Shown: positions 1-8,147 of the stretch, one piece after another
Position numbering within the stretch: the first letter of the stretch is position 1
Layout: each line of letters opens with the position of its first letter
Source of the DNA: Rhodospirillaceae bacterium
GTDB taxonomy: Bacteria; Pseudomonadota; Alphaproteobacteria; Rhodospirillales; Casp-alpha2
DNA: 35,570 bases
Assembly: GCA_002686255.1 (NCBI GenBank)
Contig: NZAZ01000079.1
Location: forward strand, 1-35,570
Reading direction: 5' to 3'
Program-made: the position numbers and the translations under genes
Notes under the pieces: model-generated
Told to the model about the DNA's origin: nothing
The model's database searches: none
Seen by the model: only the letters and a program-made list of their open reading frames with translations

Positions 1-96
1 AGGAATTACAATACCTTATGCCTCACCCTGAGGAGGACCGGAGGTCCGTCTCGAAGGGTAATTGCTCCAGATCGTGCGTTTTTCAGCAGCCTGCTA
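1..96 (+). repeat. Dispersed intergenic repeat, copy A (cut by window edge)
   Basis: This non-coding stretch matches, in reverse complement, the left half of the element at 25512-25681. Shared blocks include TGCCTCACCCTGAGGAGGAC, a run around CTCGAAGGG, and the end TTTTTCAGCAGCCTGCTA at 79-96. By eye about 80 bases align with roughly ten differences. The similarity continues to base 1, so the element is probably longer and truncated by the window. It lies just upstream of the histidine kinase gene, so it may sit in that gene's 5' region. Function is unknown; it resembles a non-autonomous repeat. Confidence 0.75.
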
Positions 97-164
97 GCGG
101 CGGAGAATATAAAGTTCCTCGGACATATTCGTTGGAGATATAGTTTCCACAATCAAGGAGCCAT

Positions 165-2936
165 ATGGGAATGTCTTTCCCTGCGATAAACCTTAATTCC
201 ATACGCTTCAGGATCACGCTCCTGTTCCTGGTCCTGGCTATCCTCCTGTCCGTGGGCGTGACGAATACGTTGTACCATAGCTTCTTCGAGGCCGGCCAAT
301 CGGCTTCGAATAAGCTGCGTAGCGAGCTTAGCAATCATCTGAATAGGGCCACCGGCGTTCAGGCCATCGAGCGGGGCGTCGGCAATACCATCATCGGCGG
401 CAACCGTAATCTACTCAGGAAATTCCAGGATCTGGGGGCCGAAGGCGACACCCATGTTCGTAAGGCCGCGGTTTCCGCCAATGAAATCATAAACCGGGGC
501 TTTGTCTCCCCCGATTTCAAGGACATGTTCGCCACGTGGGTTCAAGCCCACGAAAGACTGCGTGATGCCCGCCCGCGTGTCATGGGTGGCGGCATAGGCG
601 CTTCGGAGTGGTTGGACATTGCCACCGACAATATCATGCGGGGATTCGATCTTCAGGACCTGATTTTCGCGCCTCGAAACGAATCCGAACAGGTTCTATA
701 TTACACCTCCCTGCTCCGCTCCCATATCGCCTCGTTGACGGAATACGCCGGACGGGAACGGGCCATCATCGGATACACCCTCGCCGCCGGTTCGGAGATT
801 ACCAGGAAAAACAGAATCCTGCTCGAACGTTACCGCGGCCGTGTGGATGGCGCGATCCGCCGGATACGGACCATAAGAGACAATGCCTCGACAACTCCGC
901 AATTGAAGAAGGCGATCATTAATTTCGAAAAGATATTTTTGGGAAATTACCAGGACTTGCGCCGCCAGATCTTCGCGGTCAGCGACGCCAACAGCCAAAT
1001 AGCCCAGGAAATCCAAGGGCGGTTGAAGAAAGCCGGCGCAACGGTTCTCGACAATCTTCATGGCGTCAATATCCAGCTTTCAAGTTTGGCCGGCAACATT
1101 CATTTGAAAGAACAGGTGAAACGCCTGATCAACGGCGAGGCCATGGATTTATCGCAGGTCGGGCATTTCTTCGAGGATCTCTTGGCCGATATTGAGCGAA
1201 GGTACAGGCGGGTGCGTTACCTGGATGACAAGGGGCGGGAGCGGTTGCGGATCGATTATACCGGCGGACAAAGCCGGGCCGTCGCCGAAAACGATCTGCA
1301 AGACAAAAGCGGCCGCTATTATTTCACCGAGTCCAGGAACCTGCCGCGAGGGCAAATCTACATCTCGCCGTTGGACCTTAACGTGGAGGAAGGACGGATA
1401 TCGGTTCCCTTCATCCCGATGCTACGTTTCGCCGCGCCGGTTTTCGTCGACGGGCAACGCCACGGGGTGGTTGTCCTGAACGTCGATGCGGGTCGATTCC
1501 TCGACGCCTTGCCCGGGGATTCCATCCTCGCCGATCAAGAGGGTTATTATTTGCGTCACCCGGCCCGGGAAAAGGAATGGGGCATGATGGAGGCGTTGGA
1601 CAGGGGCGCCGACAACCTTCGCGCGGAGTTTCCCGATATCGCCGATGCCATGTTTTCCGGCAAGCCGGAGAAAATTGTTTCCGGGGATAAAACCTTCTTC
1701 GTTCAACCGGTTTATTTCCACCCCAGTAATCCGAACAAGTATTGGCTACTTATCCTCAGGCGCGTTCCCATCCCTTATCCCGTCACCAGCCGGGATTGGA
1801 TCGAAAAGGGCACAGAGGCCATCGATTCCGCCCTTGCCATATCCCGCTTGTTGGGGGAAATGGCGGAGATTTCCAGCGCCGGGAAGACTAAAACCGCCGG
1901 TATTATGGTGGGAATATCGGTGGTCTTGGCGATGGTCATGGCGGTTATTGTCGTCATTTTCTTCGCCGAACTCGTGAAGGTCGGCCGCAAGACAGGGACA
2001 ATTAGAAAAGAACTGCGCCGGTTGGCATCGGGAGACCTTGGCCGCCGTATAAATTTTGCCGGAAATCTGGAAGGAGACGGTCCCGATATACGCCCTCGAG
2101 ACGAAATTGACGCCATCGGGACCGATATCAACAAAATGGCGGCAAGCCTGGAGATTCAGACAGGGGAATTGCTTGCCGCCAAGGGTCAAGCAGAGACCTC
2201 GAACCGCGCCAAATCGGAGTTCCTGGCCGCGATGAGCCATGATCTGCGGACGCCCCTGAACGCCATTCTCGGCTTCGCCGACATCCTCAGCCACCAGTAC
2301 TTCGGGCCAACCAGCGAGAAATACAAAGAATACGCCGAGAATATCCACTCCAGCGGCGAGCACCTGCTGGAATTGGTCAGCGATATCCTCGATCTGTCGA
2401 CCATCGAGGCGGGCAAGCGGTCACTGGTCAAGGAGAAACTGTCCATCATGGAGATCGTCACCGAGTGTGAGAGGATCGTCGAGGAAAAGGCGCGTTCCAA
2501 TGGCATCGACCTGGTGATGGAGGTTGCCAAGGACCTGCCGCCCCTTTACGCCGATCGGCGGGCGTTCAAGCAGATCCTTCTCAATCTGCTTGCCAATGCC
2601 GTCAAGTTCACGCCCGAAGGCGGCAAGATCACGGTGTCGGCGAAGGCGTCAAAAAAGAACACCATATTAAAGGTCTCCGATACGGGCCGGGGCATTTCGG
2701 CCGAGAAGCTGCCGGGACTGACGGATCCCTTCACCAAGGGCGGGCATAATCCCTATTTGGCCGAGAAGGGCTGGGGCTTGGGCCTGACGATCACCAAGTC
2801 GCTGATCGACCTCCACGACGGCGAGCTGGACATCGAGAGCAAGGTCGGCAAGGGAACCGTCGTCACGGTGACTTTGCCAAACGGGGCGCGGCGCAACCAG
2901 AGCGCGTCAAGTTCGAATGATTCCATTCAAACTTGA
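165..2936 (+). CDS. Membrane sensor histidine kinase with large periplasmic sensor region and HAMP
   Basis: A 923-residue sensor kinase. A first membrane helix (about residues 13-33) is followed by a very long periplasmic region of about 540 residues. Its second half (about 370-545) looks Cache-like, with segments such as SPLDLNVEEGRI and GVVVLNVDAGRF. A second helix (about 577-603) leads to a HAMP region (about 605-665) and the kinase core. The phosphorylatable histidine is H692 in SHDLRTPLN; the N box has N811 in LLANAVKFTPEG; G boxes SDTGRGIS and GWGLGLTI follow. There is no receiver domain and no response regulator gene in the window, so it is an orphan kinase here. AAGGAG at 155-160 fits the ATG at 165 (4-base gap) or the in-frame ATG at 171 (10-base gap). 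The last residues and the stop codon lie in a palindrome shared with the end of ndk. The ligand cannot be told from sequence. Confidence 0.93.
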   Translation: MGMSFPAINLNSIRFRITLLFLVLAILLSVGVTNTLYHSFFEAGQSASNKLRSELSNHLNRATGVQAIERGVGNTIIGGNRNLLRKFQDLGAEGDTHVRKAAVSANEIINRGFVSPDFKDMFATWVQAHERLRDARPRVMGGGIGASEWLDIATDNIMRGFDLQDLIFAPRNESEQVLYYTSLLRSHIASLTEYAGRERAIIGYTLAAGSEITRKNRILLERYRGRVDGAIRRIRTIRDNASTTPQLKKAIINFEKIFLGNYQDLRRQIFAVSDANSQIAQEIQGRLKKAGATVLDNLHGVNIQLSSLAGNIHLKEQVKRLINGEAMDLSQVGHFFEDLLADIERRYRRVRYLDDKGRERLRIDYTGGQSRAVAENDLQDKSGRYYFTESRNLPRGQIYISPLDLNVEEGRISVPFIPMLRFAAPVFVDGQRHGVVVLNVDAGRFLDALPGDSILADQEGYYLRHPAREKEWGMMEALDRGADNLRAEFPDIADAMFSGKPEKIVSGDKTFFVQPVYFHPSNPNKYWLLILRRVPIPYPVTSRDWIEKGTEAIDSALAISRLLGEMAEISSAGKTKTAGIMVGISVVLAMVMAVIVVIFFAELVKVGRKTGTIRKELRRLASGDLGRRINFAGNLEGDGPDIRPRDEIDAIGTDINKMAASLEIQTGELLAAKGQAETSNRAKSEFLAAMSHDLRTPLNAILGFADILSHQYFGPTSEKYKEYAENIHSSGEHLLELVSDILDLSTIEAGKRSLVKEKLSIMEIVTECERIVEEKARSNGIDLVMEVAKDLPPLYADRRAFKQILLNLLANAVKFTPEGGKITVSAKASKKNTILKVSDTGRGISAEKLPGLTDPFTKGGHNPYLAEKGWGLGLTITKSLIDLHDGELDIESKVGKGTVVTVTLPNGARRNQSASSSNDSIQT

Positions 2937-2944
2937 CGCGCTCT
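2899..2944. repeat. Long palindrome spanning two convergent stop codons
   Basis: Arms 2899-2919 and 2924-2944 pair over 21 positions with one mismatch (2914/2929) around the loop ATTC. It contains the TGA stop of the histidine kinase (2934-2936) and overlaps the TAG stop of ndk (2943-2945 on minus). No T-tract follows, so it is not a classical intrinsic terminator, though it could block transcription from both sides. The centre, read on minus as TGGAATCATTCGAAC, recurs in variant form at 13195-13228, so this is probably a dispersed palindromic repeat. Confidence 0.8.
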
Positions 2945-3365
2945 AGCCAACGATCTCGCCGTCGTCGAAGAAGTAGGCGATCTCGAAGGCCGCGTTTTCC
3001 GGGCTGTCCGAACCGTGCACCGAATTGGCCTCGATGTTTTCGGCGAACCGCTTGCGGATGGTGCCCTCGTCGGCCTCTTCGGGGTTGGTGGCGCCCATGA
3101 CCTGGCGGTTCCTGGCGATGGCGTCCCCGCCCTCCAGCACCTGCACGACAACCGGGCCCGACGACATGAAATCGCACAGGTCGTCGAAGAACGGCCTTTC
3201 CTTGTGGACGGCGTAGAAGCCTTCGGCCCGCTCGCGGGTAAGAAGGATGCGCTTTTGGGCGACGATGCGAAGGCCGGCGTCTTCGAGGCAGGCGTTGATT
3301 TTTCCGGTCAAGTTGCGGCGCGTCGCGTCCGGCTTGATGATGGAGAGGGTCCTCTCAACGGCCAT
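2943..3365 (-). CDS. ndk: Nucleoside diphosphate kinase
   Basis: A 140-residue enzyme of the usual Ndk length. It transfers the gamma phosphate from ATP to nucleoside diphosphates through a phosphohistidine, balancing NTP and dNTP pools in the cytoplasm. Visible marks are the N-terminal [14 protein letters not shown], the nucleotide-binding region with [11 protein letters not shown] (about 86-95), and the active-site histidine H117 in NSVHGSDS. The start is the ATG at 3363-3365, preceded on the minus strand by GGAAGGAA; a longer reading to 3416 adds 17 residues unlike the family. It is convergent with the histidine kinase gene and they share the palindrome at 2899-2944. Confidence 0.97.
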   Translation of the reverse strand: MAVERTLSIIKPDATRRNLTGKINACLEDAGLRIVAQKRILLTRERAEGFYAVHKERPFFDDLCDFMSSGPVVVQVLEGGDAIARNRQVMGATNPEEADEGTIRKRFAENIEANSVHGSDSPENAAFEIAYFFDDGEIVG

Positions 3366-3503
3366 CGGCTGAATTCCTTCCGGGTCCCTTGTCATTGAAC
3401 GGGGGCCACGCCCCAACGCTTAAGCGGGGCGGGTATAGCCGCATCCCGGACTCCTGGCAAGCGGCAACCATTGTAAGGACTTCAGAAAGTTCGAAAGGGG
3501 GAT

Positions 3504-4448
3504 TTAACCACGGCCCGCCGCCTTGCCCCCCGCCCCGCCGTCGACAAAGGGCTCGAGAGTCTGGCGAAAACCTTCGTGGACCGGCGTCGCCACCCCCAAT
3601 TCCCGGCCCATGTCGGCGACGGCGCCGGAAAGCCACGGAAGTTCGATCCGCTTGCCGGCCATCAGGTCGTGATACATGGAGGCGTAGGTCTCGGGCGCGA
3701 AGCCTTCGGTGAAGGCGAGGCGCTGATCGACCAGATCGCCGGCCAAGGCGACGCCGCGGGCGCCAGCGACGGCGAAGGTTTCCTCCATGGCGCGGCGGAA
3801 CAGGGACCAATGATCGGGGTCCTCGCGGATCGGCCCGATGGGCAGCCTGAGCGCGCAGGTGATGCCACTGAAAGACGACAGGAAAACGAACTTCGACCAG
3901 ATGGCGGCGGTGACGTCGCCGGCAAGGGTCGCCTCGACGCCGGCGTTTTCGAACGCCCCCAACAGGGCCTCGGCGCGGGGGCTTGCGATCCCGTCCCATT
4001 CGCCGAAGGCGATGGTCGCAATGGCGCCGGTATGGGTGATGACGCCGGGGGCCGAGATCATGGCGGCGATCGCCGCCGTGCCGCCGATCACCCGTTGCGG
4101 TCCGAAGGCGGCCGTCAGCGCGTCGCCGCCGGTGACCCCGTTCTGGAACGACGCCACCGTCGAGTCCGGCCCGACCAGGGGCCGGCACGCGCGCACCGCC
4201 TCGTCGGTGTCGTAGAGCTTCACCGCCACCATCACCATGTCGGCGTGGCCGACGGCGGCCGGATCGTCGGTGGCCCTGGCCTTCTCGACATGGGCGTCGC
4301 CGAGCGGACTTTCGATGCGGAGGCCATCTTTCCGTATCGCCTCCAGGTGCCGGCCGCGGGCGATGAAATGCACTTCCTCGCCGGCCGCCGCCAGCCGGGC
4401 GCCGAAATCCCCGCCGACGCCGCCGGTGCCGAATACCGCGATCTTCAT
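3504..4448 (-). CDS. panE: 2-dehydropantoate 2-reductase (ketopantoate reductase) family
   Basis: A 314-residue ApbA/PanE-type enzyme, expected to reduce ketopantoate to pantoate with NADPH in pantothenate and coenzyme A synthesis. The Rossmann fold glycine motif GTGGVGG is at residues 7-13. A segment around QNGV matches the family, and the catalytic lysine is likely in AAIWSKFVFLSS. The C-terminal helical domain includes GKRIELPWLSGAV. The ATG at 4446-4448 has an excellent upstream AAGGAGG on the minus strand. It stands alone between ndk and a degraded patch. Many genomes carry several PanE paralogues with unproven substrates, so the family is safer than the exact reaction. Confidence 0.9.
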   Translation of the reverse strand: MKIAVFGTGGVGGDFGARLAAAGEEVHFIARGRHLEAIRKDGLRIESPLGDAHVEKARATDDPAAVGHADMVMVAVKLYDTDEAVRACRPLVGPDSTVASFQNGVTGGDALTAAFGPQRVIGGTAAIAAMISAPGVITHTGAIATIAFGEWDGIASPRAEALLGAFENAGVEATLAGDVTAAIWSKFVFLSSFSGITCALRLPIGPIREDPDHWSLFRRAMEETFAVAGARGVALAGDLVDQRLAFTEGFAPETYASMYHDLMAGKRIELPWLSGAVADMGRELGVATPVHEGFRQTLEPFVDGGAGGKAAGRG

Positions 4449-4572
4449 GGGTCCTCCTTTTTGATCCCTCTGGCGGACTGTCCGGGAAGGCTTAAACCTT
4501 CCGGGATTTGAGCTTTCGCTTTATCTTGGCTTCTCTCTACCCAGCCCCGGGCCAAGGATCAAGAACAAGACC

Positions 4573-4740
4573 ATGACCGCCCCCGCCTCCGGACCAGCTT
4601 CCGGACCCGTCCCCGGACCCTAAGCCGGGACTAAAATCAGGATTTCGGTGCGTCTGGCGTTTTTTTACGGCGCCGTTTTCGCCCTCATCGGCATCTATTT
4701 GCCGTTCTGGCCGGTGTGGCTGGCGGCGAAGGGAATGGAG
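4573..4740 (+). pseudogene. Truncated MFS transporter N-terminus
   Basis: From the GTG at 4648 the frame encodes an opening typical of the phenylpropionate-transporter-like MFS family: RLAFFYGAVFALIGIYLPFW then PVWLAAKGM. After about residue 31 (near 4740) the resemblance ends and base composition falls. The frame runs on only to a stop at 4867-4869. An ATG at 4573 is in the same frame but is interrupted by TAA at 4621-4623, which could be a nonsense change in the original leader. An intact relative would have about 390 residues and 12 helices; only the first helix remains. I read it as a dead fragment. Confidence 0.65.
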
Positions 4741-4842
4741 TTCCTTTGGCTGTGGAATGTAGATACGATTGCCATGGATTCGAAGGTTATCTGGGAAATG
4801 TCAGTTTGCAAGAAATTGAAAACCAGTTCATTTTTACGGTGT

Positions 4843-5885
4843 GAAACGCCATCGCTAATTCATTTTTAAAGCTGGGGGCGAAATTTGTTCGGCAAAACCG
4901 TCTGGATGATGCCGCAATGGCCTTTCGAAAGGCCATTGCGTTCGACCCGGCCAATCCGTATTGCCATATCAATTTAGCATTCGCACTTCTCCGTGCCGGT
5001 AAATTCGCGGAGGGCTATCAGGAATTGGAGTGGCGCCTGAAGTTAGAATCCTGGGCATCGTTTATCGCCAGTCTGCCAAGGCTACCATGGAAGGGAGAGG
5101 ATATCAGTGGCAAAACAATCTTACTGTACACCGAGCAAGGCGCAGGCGATGCGATTCAGTCGGCGAGATTCGCGACACAATTACGAGAGCGCGGTGTTCG
5201 GCCTGTTATCGCAACCAAGGCACATTTAAAAACGTTGTTGCGTACGGTTCCTGGTGTCGAGCACGTCGTTTCGGATGGGGATGCAATTCCATTCAGCTAT
5301 CATGCGCCACTTTTCAGTCTGCCAAGACTGTTGAATATCGAGCCAAATACAATTCCCGCCAATGTGCCATATCTGAGCCCCCAACCCGAATCGGCACAAG
5401 TTTGGCGAAGAAAAATCAATAATGAGAAACTCAAGGTCGGTTTGGTATGGGCAGGTAATCCAGGACATCTGGATGACAGGAATAGGTCCATCGATTTACA
5501 AAAATTCGCGGCACTATTAGCGTTCGAGAACATCCAATTTTTTAGTTTGCAAGTCGGACTCCAGGCAACCGACCTAATACGGATAAACAGCCACAATATT
5601 TTGGATTTATCGTCAGAATTGACAGATTACGCTACAACAGCTGCAGTAATTTCTAATTTGGACCTCGTCATTACGGTCGACACATCGGTAGCGCACTTGG
5701 CTGGTGCCCTCGCGAAACCTGTCTGGACATTACTGTCATATTCACCTGATTGGCGCTGGTTCCTAGACCGTCAAGACAGCCCATGGTATCCGACAATGAA
5801 ACTATTTCGCCAGCCAACACCAGGCGATTGGAGGTCGGTAATCCGGTCGGTGATTGATGAAATTGAGGTGTTCCGCAGGCTGTAA
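4843..5885 (+). pseudogene. 5'-truncated TPR / glycosyltransferase family 9-like protein
   Basis: The open frame from ATG 4917 encodes 322 residues, but in-frame TPR similarity continues upstream to the TGA at 4842-4844 (LGAKFVRQNRLDDAA just before the ATG). The piece thus begins inside a TPR array and has lost its original start. Part of one more TPR unit is followed by the linker WKGEDISGKTILLYTEQGAG and a GT9-like domain, with DLVITVDTSVAHLAGALAKP (about 246-265) and PVWTLLSYSPDWRWFLDR. Intact relatives carry many more TPRs and are thought to act on surface glycans. The fragment is visibly lower in GC than its neighbours. A short protein from ATG 4917 could still be made, but no clear ribosome binding site is seen. 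Confidence 0.7.
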
Positions 5886-6086
5886 TGATTAGAAGTAGTT
5901 AAGTCAAAATTAAGTCGTTCTGAATTAGAGGCGCAAAAAATTTGGCTCATACGGATTTGCAATGAACCAGTATAGGAATCTGAGCTTATGCTTCGAGATC
6001 GTCGCCCCAGCCCCGGGCAGCGCGCCTTTCCTTCGACGGAGCCCGGAATGAGGCGCGAAAGTCGAAGGGGGCGGCCTCCCCGGCCT

Positions 6087-6209
6087 GCCTTCGCCGACGG
6101 CGGCCTTAACGCGCTCCGGCGTCAACAGGTTCATCCGGCCCTTTTGGTCGTCTTCGCCCCAATCGCCCCAGGTTGAGCCTTCGGGCCGGTTCTTCCAGCG
6201 TTTGGTCAT
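6087..6209 (-). pseudogene. N-terminal fragment of a cyclase-family (kynurenine formamidase-like) protein
   Basis: Read on minus from the ATG at 6209, the first 41 residues (MTKRWKNRPEGSTWGDWGED then DQKGRMNLLTPERVKAAVGE) match the conserved start of cyclase-family metal hydrolases. Those enzymes continue with a catalytic HxGTHxD-type motif over about 300 residues. Here similarity stops near 6087 and the rest of the frame (to 5925) is unrelated. The metal site is absent, so the piece cannot be active. It ends the run of gene remnants between panE and the ECF sigma gene. Confidence 0.6.
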
Positions 6210-6276
6210 CGGCTCCTCCAAGGTGGTCGTTTGGTGTCCCATGCCGCGATAAACTGCGCCGCTCCCCATCGGTTCC

Positions 6277-6306
6277 GGAACCGCACACTTGCACCCACGA
6301 TCATAT
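6277..6306 (+). promoter_or_regulatory. Candidate ECF-type promoter upstream of the sigma factor gene
   Basis: GGAACC at 6277-6282 is followed by ATCATA at 6300-6305. The spacing equals that between GGAATAA and CGTCTTA at 7753-7781 ahead of the transporter gene. GGAA-type -35 motifs are typical of ECF sigma factors, so autoregulation of the gene at 6352 is plausible. The -10 match is imperfect. Confidence 0.4.
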
Positions 6307-6351
6307 CGCGCAATTCTGATATGTCACCGATCGAACCCTGGGAGAGGGGCG

Positions 6352-6876
6352 GTGAAAACACGAAGCAAAATCGAGTCCTATCTGCCAAGACTTTACGGGT
6401 ATGCGTTCAGCTTGTGCGGTAATCACCACCAAGCCGAGGATCTGGTTCAGGAATGCGCCGTAAAGGCGCTTGCGGCCAATAACGTTCCCGTGGATAAGCC
6501 GGCATATCGGGCCTGGTTGTTCAGGATCGTCAGGAACGCCTTTCTCGACCACCTGCGCCGCGAAAAGGTCGCGGCGTCGGCCATGAAAGATGCGGAATTT
6601 ATCAATGACAGGGAATTTTGGCCGGGGGATGAACGTTTCATCGCCGTCTTAACCGTAAAGTTCGAATTGGCGAAACTCCCGCTGTCGCACCGGGAGATCA
6701 TCGCCCTTATTGATATTTCGGGTTTGAGTTACGAGGAAGCGGCGGAAACCCTGGGCATTCCCAAGGGCACGGTTATGAGCCGAATCAGTCGCGCCAGACG
6801 GTTCCTGCTAGAGGCCGTCAACACCAGCAGCGTCCATGAATTGCCGGTGAAAAAAAAGAAAAAGGGATTGAAATGA
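6352..6876 (+). CDS. ECF-subfamily RNA polymerase sigma factor
   Basis: A 174-residue group IV sigma factor directing RNA polymerase to a small set of stress promoters. Region 2 spans about residues 5-70, with YAFSLCGNHHQAEDLVQEC and RAWLFRIVRNAFLDHLRRE. Region 4 spans about 110-160, with LPLSHREIIALIDISGLSYE and the helix-turn-helix GIPKGTVMSRISRARRFL. The GTG at 6352 is chosen because GGAGAGG lies 5-10 bases ahead; a longer reading from TTG 6289 adds 21 unlikely residues. The gene overlaps the anti-sigma gene by ATGA. Its 3' end is a lysine run encoded by eight A, G, five A, containing the slippery heptamer A AAA AAG at 6852-6858. The signal it answers to is not evident. Confidence 0.93.
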   Translation: MKTRSKIESYLPRLYGYAFSLCGNHHQAEDLVQECAVKALAANNVPVDKPAYRAWLFRIVRNAFLDHLRREKVAASAMKDAEFINDREFWPGDERFIAVLTVKFELAKLPLSHREIIALIDISGLSYEEAAETLGIPKGTVMSRISRARRFLLEAVNTSSVHELPVKKKKKGLK

Positions 6877-7655
6877 GCCACGACAAAATCAGCTTCGAAA
6901 AACTGAACGCCTACGTGGATAGTGAACTGGATCCTATTGAGGCCGCCGAAGTCGCCCGGGCCATAGCCGACGATATTCATTTGGCCGACCAGGTTTCCGC
7001 GTTGAGCCGCCTCAGATCGGCGGTGACGGAGGGCTTTGAAGCCCCGTTCATTAAGATGCCGGCCCCGGTGAATGCCGGCAGGCGGCAAGCGGCCATCGCC
7101 GTCTGTTTCGCGTTTCTTCTTTTTGTCGCCGGGTCTGTCTTCCTGTCCGGTTTCGACCGCCCCCTGGGCGGCAAGTGGCTTCTGAGCGCCTGGGAGTTGC
7201 ATCAAGGTTGGTCGATCGACCAACCGGCCGACGGCCGCGCCGGCTTGCTTCCCGCCCGGTTCACCGAAGCCATGCCGGGGGTCTACGTTCCCGACCTGTC
7301 GGCGTCCAGGCTTTCCCTCGTGCACGTAAAGGTCCGGAAGTTTTTCGACAGCAGGAAAGCCCTTCTGGTCGGCTATCGCGGCTCCCGCGGCTGCAAGGTC
7401 AGCCTGGTCGCGTTTGCCCGCCCCCAGGACCTCGGCGAAACCCTCCGTTTCATCCGTGAAGGCAGCAACGAAGCCTATGCCTGGCGGGCCGGGTCCTTGG
7501 CTTATGTCCTCATGTCCGAGGGCATGGATTCCAATCGTTTTCGCCTGCTTGCGGAAAGCGTCCGCCAAACCAGCGGCCAACACCTGCCATTCGAAAAAAG
7601 GACGGTCATGGCGTTGCGCAAAAGCCGCGATAAAAGCGCGCCCTGTTTCGCCTGA
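6873..7655 (+). CDS. Transmembrane anti-sigma factor (cognate to the ECF sigma)
   Basis: A 260-residue protein starting in a 4-base ATGA overlap with the sigma gene, the classical arrangement for an ECF sigma and its inhibitor. Residues 1-60 form a cytoplasmic part with the anti-sigma-like helix FEKLNAYVDSELDPIEAAEV. A single helix lies at about 73-92 (AIAVCFAFLLFVAGSVFL). The remaining ~165 residues should be periplasmic and hold the sensor part, ending in cysteine-containing PCFA. The HxxxCxxC zinc motif of ZAS anti-sigma factors is absent, so redox sensing through zinc is unlikely. Release of the sigma factor by proteolysis or a conformational signal is an inference. Confidence 0.85.
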   Translation: MSHDKISFEKLNAYVDSELDPIEAAEVARAIADDIHLADQVSALSRLRSAVTEGFEAPFIKMPAPVNAGRRQAAIAVCFAFLLFVAGSVFLSGFDRPLGGKWLLSAWELHQGWSIDQPADGRAGLLPARFTEAMPGVYVPDLSASRLSLVHVKVRKFFDSRKALLVGYRGSRGCKVSLVAFARPQDLGETLRFIREGSNEAYAWRAGSLAYVLMSEGMDSNRFRLLAESVRQTSGQHLPFEKRTVMALRKSRDKSAPCFA

Positions 7656-7751
7656 GCGGCCGTTGATCTGAAAAACACCTAAAAAAACCGGCCCTGTCGC
7701 CAAGATGACCGCTGATTCCAGGCGGTCAGGCAAAAAGACTTTTTTTCCGTA

Positions 7752-7782
7752 GGGAATAAATCGCCGTCCCCGTGCGTCTTAA
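7752..7782 (+). promoter_or_regulatory. Candidate ECF-type promoter in the region before the YeiH-type transporter
   Basis: GGGAATAA at 7752-7759 and CGTCTTA at 7775-7781 form a -35/-10 pair like those of several ECF sigma groups. It lies about 365 bases before the transporter ATG, within the 7656-8147 gap, implying a long leader. It has the same element spacing as the motif at 6277-6306, which suggests the local sigma factor controls both. Confidence 0.5.
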
Positions 7783-7908
7783 CAGTTAACCCGACGAACG
7801 TGCGCGCCGGCACTCTATTCTGTTGCCGGGAGTTGCGGTCAAGGGAAACAGGGGGTGGGCGGTACGAAACAATTCGATTTCACCGTTATGTCCCCGTTGG
7901 CTTCTCCG

Positions 7909-8074
7909 GGTGGGGTTCTGATTATCTCCCCGACCCCACCTGGAGGGTTAACGGGTGTTTGCGGAAAGCGGCGTTGGTTGCGGACAAGTTCCGGCAATTG
8001 AACCCCACCTTCCGAAGAAGCAGGTATGGATAAAACCATATGGATAAAACCCGAAGAATCGGGTATAGATAAAC
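7909..8074 (+). repeat. Leader region: hairpin and tandem TATGGATAAAACC repeats
   Basis: The 7656-8147 gap has no convincing gene. It holds an inverted repeat (GGTGGGG 7909-7915 with CCCCACC 7934-7940). It also has two exact TATGGATAAAACC copies (8025-8037 and 8039-8051) and a third partial copy, TATAGATAAA (8064-8073). Between copies two and three is a small hairpin, CCCGA/TCGGG (8050-8063). These could be operator half-sites or leader RNA structure for the transporter gene; no known riboswitch was recognised. Confidence 0.5.
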
Positions 8075-8147
8075 GCCCCTTGCGTTGGGGCCAAGGTAAT
8101 AATTTCGGTTTAGGGGAGCATTTCACATCGTTTAGGGGGACTCATAG

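Noticed and set aside
3407..3431. GCCCC/GGGGC hairpin between ndk and panE
   Set aside because: No T-run on either side; not enough for a terminator call.
3576..4511. Long plus-strand frames opposite panE, and similar long frames opposite amrB-amrA, pepA and the flippase gene
   Set aside because: High-GC shadow frames with Arg/Gly/Pro-rich, family-less products.
4755..4841. Frame reading CHGFEGYLGNVSLQEIENQF before the TPR fragment, faintly like an FkbM methyltransferase motif
   Set aside because: Too short and too weak; it ends in a stop and may be coincidence within decayed sequence.
7800..8033. 77-residue plus-strand ORF in the transporter leader
   Set aside because: GTG start without a ribosome binding site, no recognisable family, unusual composition; the region is better read as a leader.
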